A DNA stretch of 64,000 nt from Paenibacillus sp. 19GGS1-52 (GTDB taxonomy: Bacteria; Bacillota; Bacilli; Paenibacillales; Paenibacillaceae). The DNA is taken from positions 4,712,001 to 4,776,000 of the forward strand of contig NZ_CP059724.1 of the NCBI RefSeq assembly GCF_022369515.1, given 5' to 3'. Made by a program: the position numbers and the translations under genes. This document shows positions 8,250-16,656 of the stretch, piece by piece (within the stretch, counting starts at the first letter, position 1; each line of letters starts with the position of its first letter). The notes beneath the pieces were generated by a model. That model saw only the letters and a list, made by a program, of their open reading frames with translations. It did no database searches and was not told the origin of the DNA.

Positions 8250-9470
8250 TTGAAGAAGTGGGAGACCTGGAAAGTCAACCTCATGGTGCTTTGGTTCGGC
8301 CAATTTCTAGTCAATGCTGGGATGACGATGATCACACCGTTCCTCTCCCTTTATCTTGCCAAAGATCTCGGTGTAGTGGGTGAGCATGCGATTGGAATAT
8401 GGGCCGGACTTATTTTTGCCGCAAATTTTCTGACATCATTTCTGTTTCAACCCTTGTGGGGCAAGCTCGCAGACAAATATGGACGCAAAATCATGCTGCT
8501 GCGATCAAGCTTCGGCATGGCGGTAGTCATTCTATTAATGGGCTTCGCCCAGACGCCGATGCAGCTACTGCTGCTGCGTTTGCTGAACGGCACCATTGCC
8601 GGATTCAATCCGGCTTCGATTGCACTCGTCTCGGCCACCACTCCCAAAAAAAACATGGGCTTCGCCATGGGGCTGATGCAGTCCGGGTCTGTAGCCGGTA
8701 CCATTCTTGGGCCGCTCATCGGTGGCGGACTTGCCGATTGGATCGGCTTCCGCCCGATCTTCTATGTCGTTGGAGCCTTGCTGTTCGTCGCTTCCCTGCT
8801 GGCACTATTTCTAGTGAGGGAGAAATTCGACCGTGTTGAAGCCGCGCAGGAGCCTCAGGTTTCAGTGCTGGCTGGCTTGAAGGAGCTTGCCAAAATTCCA
8901 CAGCTGCCTGCACTATTCGGAGTAACCTTTCTGCTGCAGTTCGCGATGATCAGTCCCATGACGCTGCTGCCCCTTTATGTAGAAAAACTGCACGGCTCTG
9001 CCGTAAATATCGCCTTTTTGGCGGGAATGGTCAGCGCGGTCACCGGGATCTCCAATATGATCGCTTCTCCAGTGCTTGGCAAGCTAAGCGACAAGGTCGG
9101 CGCACACCGAATTCTCACCTTTGCGCTGATCGGTGCAGCGGTATTTCTCATTCCTCAGGCGTTCGTCACCAGCGTCTGGCAATTGATTGTGGTTCGTTTC
9201 CTTATGGGGGTCTTTATGGGCGGTCTTCTGCCCAGTGTTAACGCCCTTATCCGCTCCTATACCCCTGACGGCAAAGAGAGCCGGGCCTTTGGCTTCAACA
9301 GCAGCACATTGGCTCTTGGCAACATGTTGGGAGCCATTATTGGCGGCTTTCTGTCTGGCTATATCGGAATTGAAGGTCTCTTCATCCTCTCCGGCATTTT
9401 CTTGTTGATCAATACAGTATGGGTACGCCTGAAGTTGTACAAAAAGACTGAGCCGAGATTATTTCGTTAG
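8250..9470 (+). CDS. MFS transporter, drug:proton antiporter type
   Basis: 406 residues, 12 predicted membrane spans in two halves. Each half has the loop 2-3 motif: GKLADKYGRK (about 70-79) and GKLSDKVGAH (about 277-286). The proline-rich TM1 (MTMITPFLSLYL) and the VSATTPKKNMGFAMG loop resemble MdtG/Bmr-type DHA1 efflux proteins. The start is TTG with AAAGGAAGTG 9 bases upstream. The substrate is not predictable. Confidence 0.85.
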   Translation: MKKWETWKVNLMVLWFGQFLVNAGMTMITPFLSLYLAKDLGVVGEHAIGIWAGLIFAANFLTSFLFQPLWGKLADKYGRKIMLLRSSFGMAVVILLMGFAQTPMQLLLLRLLNGTIAGFNPASIALVSATTPKKNMGFAMGLMQSGSVAGTILGPLIGGGLADWIGFRPIFYVVGALLFVASLLALFLVREKFDRVEAAQEPQVSVLAGLKELAKIPQLPALFGVTFLLQFAMISPMTLLPLYVEKLHGSAVNIAFLAGMVSAVTGISNMIASPVLGKLSDKVGAHRILTFALIGAAVFLIPQAFVTSVWQLIVVRFLMGVFMGGLLPSVNALIRSYTPDGKESRAFGFNSSTLALGNMLGAIIGGFLSGYIGIEGLFILSGIFLLINTVWVRLKLYKKTEPRLFR

Positions 9471-9484
9471 CCCAGCTGCTCTTT

Positions 9485-10114
9485 TTATTTCACAATAGCC
9501 AAGGCTAATCCATCGTAGGCTGGTAAAAGCGTACTGGTCAGACGCTCGTCATGGGCCATCATTTCATTAAAGTGGCGCATGGATTGGATAGCAGGTCCAT
9601 TCCGATCTGTATTAAGCGTCCGTCCGCGCAGAAAAATATTGTCTCCAGCAATGATCGCCCCAGGTCGTGCCAGCTGTATTGCGTATTCCAGATAATTCGG
9701 ATAATTTTCTTTATCTGCATCAATAAAGAAGAAATCGAATTTCTGGCCTTCTGCTGCAAGATTGCCCAAGCTCTCCATAGCAGGGCCTACTCTGTATTCT
9801 ACAGCATCCCCGTAGCCAGCAAGCTCTAAATGGCGATGCGCGAGTGCGGCGTAGTCAGCCTTCAGCTCGAGCGAGGTCAACATGCCACCCGATGCCAGTC
9901 CACGGCAGAGGCAGATGCCACTATAGCCGCCAAGAGCTCCAATCTCCAAAATGCGGGATGAGCGCGACAGGCGGACCAGCATGGTGAGCAGTCTTCCATA
10001 TCCGGGAGTGACCGAGACGGGCGGCATGCCACTTTCGAGGATCGCTTGTTTTACATTCAGCAAGATTTCGTCCTCCGTATAAAGATGTTCACTGTATTCT
10101 TCCTGACTAAGCAT
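9485..10114 (-). CDS. Class I SAM-dependent O-methyltransferase (CCoAOMT-like)
   Basis: 209 residues. It has the SAM site ILEIGALGGYSGICLCRGL (about 55-73), an acidic SLELKADY segment, and the divalent-metal motif FFIDADKENYPNYLEYA (about 130-146) followed by AGDNIFLRG, all typical of the caffeoyl-CoA/catechol O-methyltransferase group. The bacterial substrate is unknown. Ribosome site GAAGGAG. It is convergent with the MFS gene, whose stop is only 15 bp away. Confidence 0.85.
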   Translation of the reverse strand: MLSQEEYSEHLYTEDEILLNVKQAILESGMPPVSVTPGYGRLLTMLVRLSRSSRILEIGALGGYSGICLCRGLASGGMLTSLELKADYAALAHRHLELAGYGDAVEYRVGPAMESLGNLAAEGQKFDFFFIDADKENYPNYLEYAIQLARPGAIIAGDNIFLRGRTLNTDRNGPAIQSMRHFNEMMAHDERLTSTLLPAYDGLALAIVK

Positions 10115-10228
10115 AAATAATCTCCTTCACCTATAAAATGACGGGCATTGTGAAGTATCCCGCATTCACCTATACTTATTGTACAGGCTATTCGTATTTA
10201 TCTACAAGTTAAACGGAGTTGATCACAC

Positions 10229-11368
10229 TTGAGCAAATTTCAATTAATCGCTACCGCCCCTATGGGTTTGGAAGCTGTCGTAGCACGAGAATTAAACGAA
10301 CTGGGTTATGAGACCACGGTCGAGAACGGACGGGTATTGTTCAGCGGTGATTACATCGATATTTGCCGCTGCAATTTATGGCTGCGCACATCCGATCGCG
10401 TATTAGTTAAAATGGGCCAATTCCCGGCCAAAACATTTGATGAGCTGTTTGAAGGCGTTAAAGCCATTGATTGGGAAGACTGGATTCCGGAGAATGGAGA
10501 ATTCCCGGTTGAAGGACGGTCACATAAATCCCAGTTGACCAGTGTACCTGCTTGCCAAGGGATCGTCAAGAAAGCCGTCGTTGAGAAGCTGAAGCTTTCT
10601 TACAGTACGGACTGGTTCCCTGAAACTGGACCTCGCTATGTCATTGAGATGATTCTTTTGAATGATATTGCCTTAATCACCCTTGATACTACTGGTCCTG
10701 CGCTGCACAAACGCGGCTACCGCCGACAGGCAACGGAAGCTCCGCTGAAGGAAACCATGGCTGCTGCCCTGATCCAGATCAGCCGCTGGAACGGCCATCG
10801 TCCCCTGTACGATCCATGCTGCGGCACAGGTACATTATTGATCGAAGCCGCCATGATCGCCTGGAATATCGCGCCAGGACTTCGGCGTTCGTTCCCGTCT
10901 GAGCATTGGCCGGATATTCCACAGCGTCTGTGGGAATCCGCCCGGGAGGAAGCCTTCGACGCCGTGCGTGATGATTATCCCCTACAGCTGACCGGCAGCG
11001 ACATTGATCCTGCTGCCATCGAGCTTGCGGAAGCCGCCGCCAAAAGTGCTGGCTTATCCGGTGAAATCACCTTCAAGGTTGGCGCTGCCGCCAAAGTAAG
11101 ACCTCAAGGCGAATATGGCTGTATCATCACCAACCCGCCATATGGTGAACGGATCAGCAGCGAAAAAGAAGTCGAGAAGCTGACCCGCCAGTTTGGCGAG
11201 ATGATGCTGTATCTGCCGACCTGGTCTTTCTTCGCCATTAGTCCCTACAAGGAATTTGAGCAGTATTACGGCCGCAAGGCTGATAAACGCCGCAAGCTGT
11301 ATAATGGGCGAATCGAATGCCAGTATTACCAATACCTTGGCCCGCTGCCGCCGAGAAACCAGAATTAA
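10229..11368 (+). CDS. THUMP-domain RNA methyltransferase (YpsC/RlmL-type)
   Basis: 379 residues. An N-terminal ferredoxin-like and THUMP RNA-binding region (about 1-160) precedes a Rossmann methyltransferase with YDPCCGTGTLLIEAAM (about 193-208), LTGSDIDPAAIELA, and the N6-purine methyltransferase motif ITNPPYGER (about 296-304). This matches the E. coli RlmL N-terminal half and B. subtilis YpsC, which target 23S rRNA guanine N2; the exact target here is inferred. TTG start with GGAG 10 bases upstream. Confidence 0.9.
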   Translation: MSKFQLIATAPMGLEAVVARELNELGYETTVENGRVLFSGDYIDICRCNLWLRTSDRVLVKMGQFPAKTFDELFEGVKAIDWEDWIPENGEFPVEGRSHKSQLTSVPACQGIVKKAVVEKLKLSYSTDWFPETGPRYVIEMILLNDIALITLDTTGPALHKRGYRRQATEAPLKETMAAALIQISRWNGHRPLYDPCCGTGTLLIEAAMIAWNIAPGLRRSFPSEHWPDIPQRLWESAREEAFDAVRDDYPLQLTGSDIDPAAIELAEAAAKSAGLSGEITFKVGAAAKVRPQGEYGCIITNPPYGERISSEKEVEKLTRQFGEMMLYLPTWSFFAISPYKEFEQYYGRKADKRRKLYNGRIECQYYQYLGPLPPRNQN

Positions 11369-11388
11369 TCTCTCCAAAAAATATTAAG

Positions 11389-11433
11389 AAAAGCCTTAGA
11401 CTCTGTGCTCTGCACGTGGTCTAAGGCTTTTTG
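11389..11433. terminator. Bidirectional terminator between convergent genes
   Basis: An 11-bp stem, AAGCCTTAGAC with GTCTAAGGCTT, ends in TTTTT on the plus strand and TTTTCTT on the minus strand, between the RNA methyltransferase and the aldo/keto reductase. Confidence 0.85.
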
Positions 11434-11457
11434 GCGTTACAGCTGGCCCGCAGCTTT

Positions 11458-12282
11458 CTAGAAGAGCAGCTTGTCCGGATCTGTACCTATCCGTTCACCG
11501 GCATCCAATCCGCTTACAGCGTTCACTTCAGCTTGCGACAGCTCGAAATCGAAGATTTCGCTGTTTTCTTTAATTCTGGAAGCTGTGACTGATTTCGGAA
11601 TGATGACAATCTCATTCTGAAGCCCCCAGCGTAAAATAACCTGTGCAACCGTTTTGCCGTATTTTTGGGCAATCTCTATCAACAGTTCATTCTCTTGAAG
11701 TCTGCCTTTCATGAGCGGAGCCCAAGCTTCGATCTGTATATTATGTTGTACGCAAAATTCATGCAGTTCCTTCTGGATAAAGCGGGGATGCAACTCTACC
11801 TGATTAACCGCTGGCACAGTGCTGCTGTCCTTTAGTAGCTCCTCTAGATGGTGAATCTGGAAATTGCTGACCCCAATGGCCCGGACACGGCCTTCTGATT
11901 GAAGACGCTCCAGCGCGCGCCAGGTTTCCTTATATTTGTCTTTTCCTGGCCAATGAATTAAATACAGATCAATAAAATCAAGTCCCAGCTTCTTGCTGCT
12001 AGTCTCGAAAGCGCGTAGTGTCGTATCGAACCCTTGATCTTCATTCCAAACCTTAGTAGTGACGAAAAGACTGTCACGTGCCACACCGCTCGTGGCAATG
12101 GATTGACCAACTTCCTCTTCATTGCCATATACCGCAGCGGTATCAATACTCCGGTACCCTATCTCAAGTGCGGTGGATACTGCATTAGCAACTTCTTTAC
12201 CCGCCGCTCTATAGGTACCCAGTCCAAACCAAGGCATGTTAATCCCATTGTTCAAAATCTTCCCATCGGTAATATGCTTCAT
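11458..12282 (-). CDS. Aldo/keto reductase
   Basis: 274 residues, an NADPH-dependent carbonyl reductase fold close in layout to B. subtilis YvgN/YtbE. The catalytic tetrad is visible: Asp and Tyr in SIDTAAVYGNE, Lys in FVTTKVWNED, His in YLIHWPGKD. The cofactor motif IIPKSVTASRIKEN lies near the C-terminus. Relatives detoxify methylglyoxal and other aldehydes. Ribosome site AGGAGG. Confidence 0.9.
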   Translation of the reverse strand: MKHITDGKILNNGINMPWFGLGTYRAAGKEVANAVSTALEIGYRSIDTAAVYGNEEEVGQSIATSGVARDSLFVTTKVWNEDQGFDTTLRAFETSSKKLGLDFIDLYLIHWPGKDKYKETWRALERLQSEGRVRAIGVSNFQIHHLEELLKDSSTVPAVNQVELHPRFIQKELHEFCVQHNIQIEAWAPLMKGRLQENELLIEIAQKYGKTVAQVILRWGLQNEIVIIPKSVTASRIKENSEIFDFELSQAEVNAVSGLDAGERIGTDPDKLLF

Positions 12283-12381
12283 AAGATTCCATTTCCTCCT
12301 GTGTGTAACTGATTTTTACCCAATCTATTAATTATACCACGCTGATCCGTTCTATCCAAAAGCGGACCTACTCCTACAAAC

Positions 12382-12415
12382 GCAAAACACCTCCGCACAA
12401 AGCTGTGCGGAGGTG
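12382..12415 (-). terminator. Terminator downstream of the YuzB-like gene
   Basis: A perfect 12-bp stem (CACCTCCGCACA with TGTGCGGAGGTG) and a 4-base loop. TTTTG follows on the minus strand. Confidence 0.75.
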
Positions 12416-12451
12416 AAGTGACTGAATCATAAGTGTGATTTACAATTATAA

Positions 12452-12691
12452 TTATTTCTGAACAGCTGGATGCTTGACGAAAGCTTCCACTTTCTTCAGT
12501 ACTTCATCCTCAGTTGGAGCACTGATATAACGGCCGTTAATAAACACGAAAGCCCGTTTGCCGCATGGGCCGCAGTATGACTTACAGCCGATCTTGATCT
12601 CGGCGTCAGGCGCCATCTTGCGCAGCTTCGGCAAGATGCTCTTCATACTCATGAAATTACATTCATCACAAACTTGAATATCATTAGCCAT
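12452..12691 (-). CDS. DUF1450 (YuzB-like) protein with conserved cysteines
   Basis: 79 residues. The cysteine pattern is VCDECNF near the N-terminus, then GCKSYCGPCGKRAFVFING (about 37-55), as in YuzB/DUF1450, a small thioredoxin-like ferredoxin-related family of unknown function. The cysteines suggest metal or Fe-S binding (inference). The frame extends to 12736, but ATG at 12691 follows the stop of the HesB-like gene by one base, so the extension would be an unusual 44-bp overlap. The two genes form an operon. Confidence 0.85.
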   Translation of the reverse strand: MANDIQVCDECNFMSMKSILPKLRKMAPDAEIKIGCKSYCGPCGKRAFVFINGRYISAPTEDEVLKKVEAFVKHPAVQK

Positions 12692-12692
12692 G

Positions 12693-13001
12693 TTAGTGGT
12701 CGCCGTTATTCCCTTTAGACGGATTAGTAATAACAAAACCTTCCTCCGGCAAGTAGAGGTAATCGATCTTTACGCCGTCAAGTAAAGGTTGATTCGGATC
12801 TAGAATAACATCGATTTCCTTATCTGTGGAGACTACTACATCATTCTTCTTAGGCGTGTCCAAATCAAGACCGTAGTGGGCATGATCTCCGTGGGCATGC
12901 GTAATCGTGACGCGCAGCTTCAATTCGCTGTTTCCTTCAAGCTCCATCTGTTTCTTTATCACTTTAGCCGCATTGCGGGTAATTTTGACATTCATCTTCA
13001 T
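12693..13001 (-). CDS. HesB/IscA-like protein lacking all cysteines
   Basis: About 102 residues. The fold follows the A-type Fe-S scaffold family (MNVKITRNAAKVIKKQMELE at the N-terminus, then VILDPNQPLLDGVKIDYL and EEGFVITNP), but all three cysteines that bind the cluster in IscA/SufA are absent. The C-terminus reads NPSKGNNGDH where IscA has a CxC. It has instead a histidine-rich HAHGDHAHYG stretch (about 35-44). It cannot be a standard Fe-S scaffold. ATG at 13001 follows GGGAG by 5 bases; the frame opens at a GTG at 13016. Confidence 0.8.
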   Translation of the reverse strand: MKMNVKITRNAAKVIKKQMELEGNSELKLRVTITHAHGDHAHYGLDLDTPKKNDVVVSTDKEIDVILDPNQPLLDGVKIDYLYLPEEGFVITNPSKGNNGDH

Positions 13002-13144
13002 TCCATCTCCCGACACCTTTAATTTAAATACTCAATAATTTATTTTAAAGGAACATCGGTCATAAAAGCAACTACATTGCTGAAATAGATAGCAAGGAGC
13101 TGAATAAAGGTTCTTCAAAATTCATCTTCCGTTCAATTCACAGA

Positions 13145-15250
13145 TTACTGGATAACCTTCACATCGTCTATCCGAGCAGCGCTTGTATGCATTCGGATGC
13201 CTATTTTTCCTCCAGCTGGCTGGACCGCCGTATCCGTCCACTGAATCAATTGGACACCTCCAACAAACGCTGTGATTATATTGCCGTTGACCGCCACCGA
13301 TACATCGGTCCACTGGCCGGGAAGAACGGCAACAGCAGCGCTGCTTACCATTGTCAATGTGCCGGCGGTTTTTTTGTACAATTCCACCTTGTCCAACGCG
13401 TCGTTCAATCTGAACATGTAATAATTGGAGGCATCCGCATAGCGGAACACCAGCCCCACGTTACCGGTAGCTGTCAGCAGTTTAAGTCTGGCCGAATACG
13501 TATAATCTCTCCAGGAGGCATCGCCAGCATAGGCCAGCGCTTCACCCGACGCCAAGCTTTGGGACAGCCCCTTCGTACCGTCATCCGCCACACTCCAGGT
13601 GCCTCCGGAGGTTGTCCAGCCGCTATAGTCATTGTCCTCGAAATTATCCTGAAACAGCGTAATCGGCTGCGCTACCGTGCCCTGAAATTCGAATGCTCCG
13701 ATATCCGGCACGCCGTTATAGAGCGTATTATGGAAGTAGTCAAGGCCTCCGTTCGTAGCAATCGCCACACCGGTATTTATCAACGGTGACGACGACGCCA
13801 GCTTGTATCCATCTGCCGAATTGAGACCCGTCGCTGTGTTGGGACTCACGAATTTGGGATCGCCAACAATTTTGTAAGGATCGCTCGGGACGCTTGAATT
13901 GAGTCCGTAGAAGCTGTTGTGGTCATATGTCATTCGTGGACTGTTCGTATACTGTCCGCTCGCACCGTTATAAAAAATATTATTCGAATAATACGCCATC
14001 CCCGTATTGCTGGCATGGGTCAGCGCCTGGTTCTGTGTTCCCGAACGGTAGATAACGTTGTTGTAGACATACAGATTTCCGCCGCCGCTGATTAAATTAA
14101 ACGCCCCGTTGCCGTCCAGATCATTCTGGCTGATATTGTAGCGGAAGATATTATTATCCGTATTGTTCATGACCAGCAGCGTGCCGCCCTGATTGTCGTG
14201 GCTGTAATTGTATTGATAAATACTCCCGCGCACCTCGACGTCAAAATCCCATGGCTGGCCGTCTCCCTCCAGCTTCCGAGTGTCAGAAGCCTCGTTATAC
14301 TGGAATACCGCGCCGGTTGTATAGTAGGCCCACTGCGCCGCGACCACGGCAATATGATCCAGGTAGCTGACAACGGAGGTATCCACGTTGCAGGCTTCCC
14401 CGATAGATCTCGTCGTATTGTATTCGATCAGCGGCGAAACGCTGGCTCTGACCAGAATACCGTCCCGATGTATTTGTTCCACATCATTGCCCCGGATAAC
14501 CACATTCCGGAAAGCATCGAATTTATGTGTCCAGGCGCTGTTAGAAAAAGCGTCCGTCATCGTCTGGATACCCGTATCCGCCACGTTTACAATGGTGTTG
14601 TTTTCGATCAGGATGCCATCCCAGGTGCTTTCTGGAGCCGTGTTTGCTCCCCTGGCATAAATATTGATGCCGCCTGTTCTGCGGTCGGTACCAAAGACAT
14701 CGTGAATATTGAGATTTTTGATATAAATATGCCGAAAGTTCCCCGCTCCCGTTCCTTCTCCGACCACAAGGACACCGCTTCTTCGCATATCCGTCGCCTG
14801 CTGGCCACTTGTAATTTCCAGATTATTGATCTCCCAATAAGATACATTTCGCAGGCGAATCCCGAAGCCTTCACCGTTTACGGATGTATTGCCGAAATGA
14901 ATCACCGGCTTGGAACCTGTCCCGTAACGGTCCACCGTAATCGGGCTTCCTTCAGTGCCAGAGCCCAGAAAATCAAGATACTGATTGCTCCACACCTCTC
15001 CTGCTTTTAGAAGAACGCGGTCGCCGGGGCCAAATGTAACGCTATTCACCTTGCTCAGTGTCTTCCATGCTGTGATTTCACTCGTGCCTGAGGAGCTGTC
15101 GCTGCCAAGCGAAGAATCGACGTAATAAGTGGTCCCTGCGGCTTCTGCAACCGGACCAAGCGTCCCTGAAACCAGGCTGAACAGCAGAAAGGTTATCATA
15201 CCCAGCAGGGGTAGGGTCATTCTGCCCGACTTTCCTTTTCTATTCATCAA
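13145..15250 (-). CDS. Secreted right-handed beta-helix protein with C-terminal jelly-roll domain
   Basis: 701 residues. A signal peptide (TLPLLGMITFLLFSLVSG, cleavage probably after AEA near residue 37) is followed by TTYYVDSSLGSDSSSGTSE, the typical start of pectate-lyase-like parallel beta-helix proteins. The middle (about 90-520) carries repeated NxxI/NNxI rungs (INNLEITSG, IYIKNLNIHDV, NTDNNIFRYN, NLYVYNNVIY). The last 170 residues (LFQDNFEDNDYSGWTTSGG onward) look like a LamG/DUF1080-type sandwich. It is probably an extracellular polysaccharide lyase or hydrolase, and it is the last gene of the transporter locus, 15 bp after an FAD oxidoreductase. No specific catalytic residues could be assigned. 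Confidence 0.8.
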   Translation of the reverse strand: MMNRKGKSGRMTLPLLGMITFLLFSLVSGTLGPVAEAAGTTYYVDSSLGSDSSSGTSEITAWKTLSKVNSVTFGPGDRVLLKAGEVWSNQYLDFLGSGTEGSPITVDRYGTGSKPVIHFGNTSVNGEGFGIRLRNVSYWEINNLEITSGQQATDMRRSGVLVVGEGTGAGNFRHIYIKNLNIHDVFGTDRRTGGINIYARGANTAPESTWDGILIENNTIVNVADTGIQTMTDAFSNSAWTHKFDAFRNVVIRGNDVEQIHRDGILVRASVSPLIEYNTTRSIGEACNVDTSVVSYLDHIAVVAAQWAYYTTGAVFQYNEASDTRKLEGDGQPWDFDVEVRGSIYQYNYSHDNQGGTLLVMNNTDNNIFRYNISQNDLDGNGAFNLISGGGNLYVYNNVIYRSGTQNQALTHASNTGMAYYSNNIFYNGASGQYTNSPRMTYDHNSFYGLNSSVPSDPYKIVGDPKFVSPNTATGLNSADGYKLASSSPLINTGVAIATNGGLDYFHNTLYNGVPDIGAFEFQGTVAQPITLFQDNFEDNDYSGWTTSGGTWSVADDGTKGLSQSLASGEALAYAGDASWRDYTYSARLKLLTATGNVGLVFRYADASNYYMFRLNDALDKVELYKKTAGTLTMVSSAAVAVLPGQWTDVSVAVNGNIITAFVGGVQLIQWTDTAVQPAGGKIGIRMHTSAARIDDVKVIQ

Positions 15251-15265
15251 ATCACTCTCCCCAAA

Positions 15266-16621
15266 TTAGTTCTGCGTTGACAAAGCCTCGCCCAGCCAGG
15301 CTCCTTGCCGAATCAGCTCACGTTGAAGCTCAGCTATATTCACTTTCCGGCTCAGGCTATCCGCTCCGGATGCCATGGCTGCCGCCAGCCCCGCCGCCTG
15401 GCCCATCGCAAAACAATTGGGCATCACCCGCAGCGATCCCTGCACGACCCGGTCTGACGAGGCTGCGCGTCCCGCCACCCAAAGATTGTCTAAACCAAGC
15501 GGCAGCATGCAGCGATAAGGTACTCCATGAGATTGCCCAGGGGGCAGATGATGAATATGCATCGCACCGCTGCTGCGTGCCATATGGATATCGATAAAAT
15601 AGGCATTACGCGCGATATCATCCGTAAATGAAGCCATATTCATGAAGTCTTCCTGTGTCAGGACGTAGTCGCCGACAATCCGTCTTGTTTCACGGATACC
15701 GATCTGCTCTCCGGTAGACACAAGATGGGCTTGTTCAAATCCAGGAACATATGCTCGAAAGAAATCCAGCTGACATCTAACCAGTTGACGCCCTTCAAGG
15801 GCTCCTCGAGTCAAGTCCTCTGCTCTGGAACCGTCTATGCCGAACACATGACCAAAGTTTACCCCGACCAGATAATCGGCGATCCAGGCCAACCCAGAGA
15901 CGGAATCCCGGCCTTGTGGCAGATTCCCCTCAGCTTGGGCTTTTTGGACCGCTTGGTGAATTTGCTCAGTGTCACCGCTTTCAATTAGATACTGCGCAAA
16001 CCGAGGCCGATCCACATGGGTCAGCAGATAACACATGGTGGCGGCTTGCAGCTCGCCTGCTTCTCCGCCTTTATGAAACGGTGCGCCTGCCAAAGCCGCG
16101 AGATCGGCATCACCTGTAGTATCGATCACCGTTTTCGCCTTAATGACACTTCTGCCGGATTTGTTGACAACCACGATTCCCTCGACTCTGCGCCCGCCTT
16201 CGTCCATCACAGTCTGGCTTGCGATCGTGTGCAGCAGCACCTCCGCTCCACTCTCTGTTACGGCTTCGTCATACACCCGCTTCAAAACCTCCGGATCGAT
16301 GGGAACCCAATCCAGTTCAGCACCGAAACGTTCTTGGAAGTCGGGCTCGCATTGCAATTTCATTCGCTCCAGCAGTTCCAGCCCGATTCCCCGTATAATC
16401 GCCTTCTCTCCATCACTGTATGGACAAAAAGCAGGAACAAGGGCGACGGTGCCCATTCCTCCCAGGAAACCACGCTGCTCAATCAGCAGGGTCCGCGCGC
16501 CGGACCTTGCCGCCGAAATAGCCGCGGCAACGCCAGCAGGCCCACCGCCAGCAACCAACACATCTACTTCCTTCGAAATAACCAGTTCTTCCGCCGGTAA
16601 TCTCAGTGTATTTCCACTCAT
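15266..16621 (-). CDS. FAD-dependent oxidoreductase (PF12831 type), copy B
   Basis: 451 residues. The FAD-binding motif VLVAGGGPAGVAAAISAAR is at the N-terminus, then LIEQRGFLGGMGT, LDWVPIDPEVLKRVYDEA and TGDADLAALAG. The C-terminal LPLGLDNLWVAGRAASSD closes the FAD fold. No signal peptide, so cytoplasmic. It is a clear paralogue of the protein at 23350-24723 and lies in the same locus. Members often occur beside sugar transporters; the substrate is unknown. ATG at 16621 has AAGGGGG 5 bases upstream and is preferred to the frame opening at 16660. Confidence 0.85.
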   Translation of the reverse strand: MSGNTLRLPAEELVISKEVDVLVAGGGPAGVAAAISAARSGARTLLIEQRGFLGGMGTVALVPAFCPYSDGEKAIIRGIGLELLERMKLQCEPDFQERFGAELDWVPIDPEVLKRVYDEAVTESGAEVLLHTIASQTVMDEGGRRVEGIVVVNKSGRSVIKAKTVIDTTGDADLAALAGAPFHKGGEAGELQAATMCYLLTHVDRPRFAQYLIESGDTEQIHQAVQKAQAEGNLPQGRDSVSGLAWIADYLVGVNFGHVFGIDGSRAEDLTRGALEGRQLVRCQLDFFRAYVPGFEQAHLVSTGEQIGIRETRRIVGDYVLTQEDFMNMASFTDDIARNAYFIDIHMARSSGAMHIHHLPPGQSHGVPYRCMLPLGLDNLWVAGRAASSDRVVQGSLRVMPNCFAMGQAAGLAAAMASGADSLSRKVNIAELQRELIRQGAWLGEALSTQN

Positions 16622-16656
16622 ATTTTTCCCCCTTAACGGTAATTTCGGACAACTTT

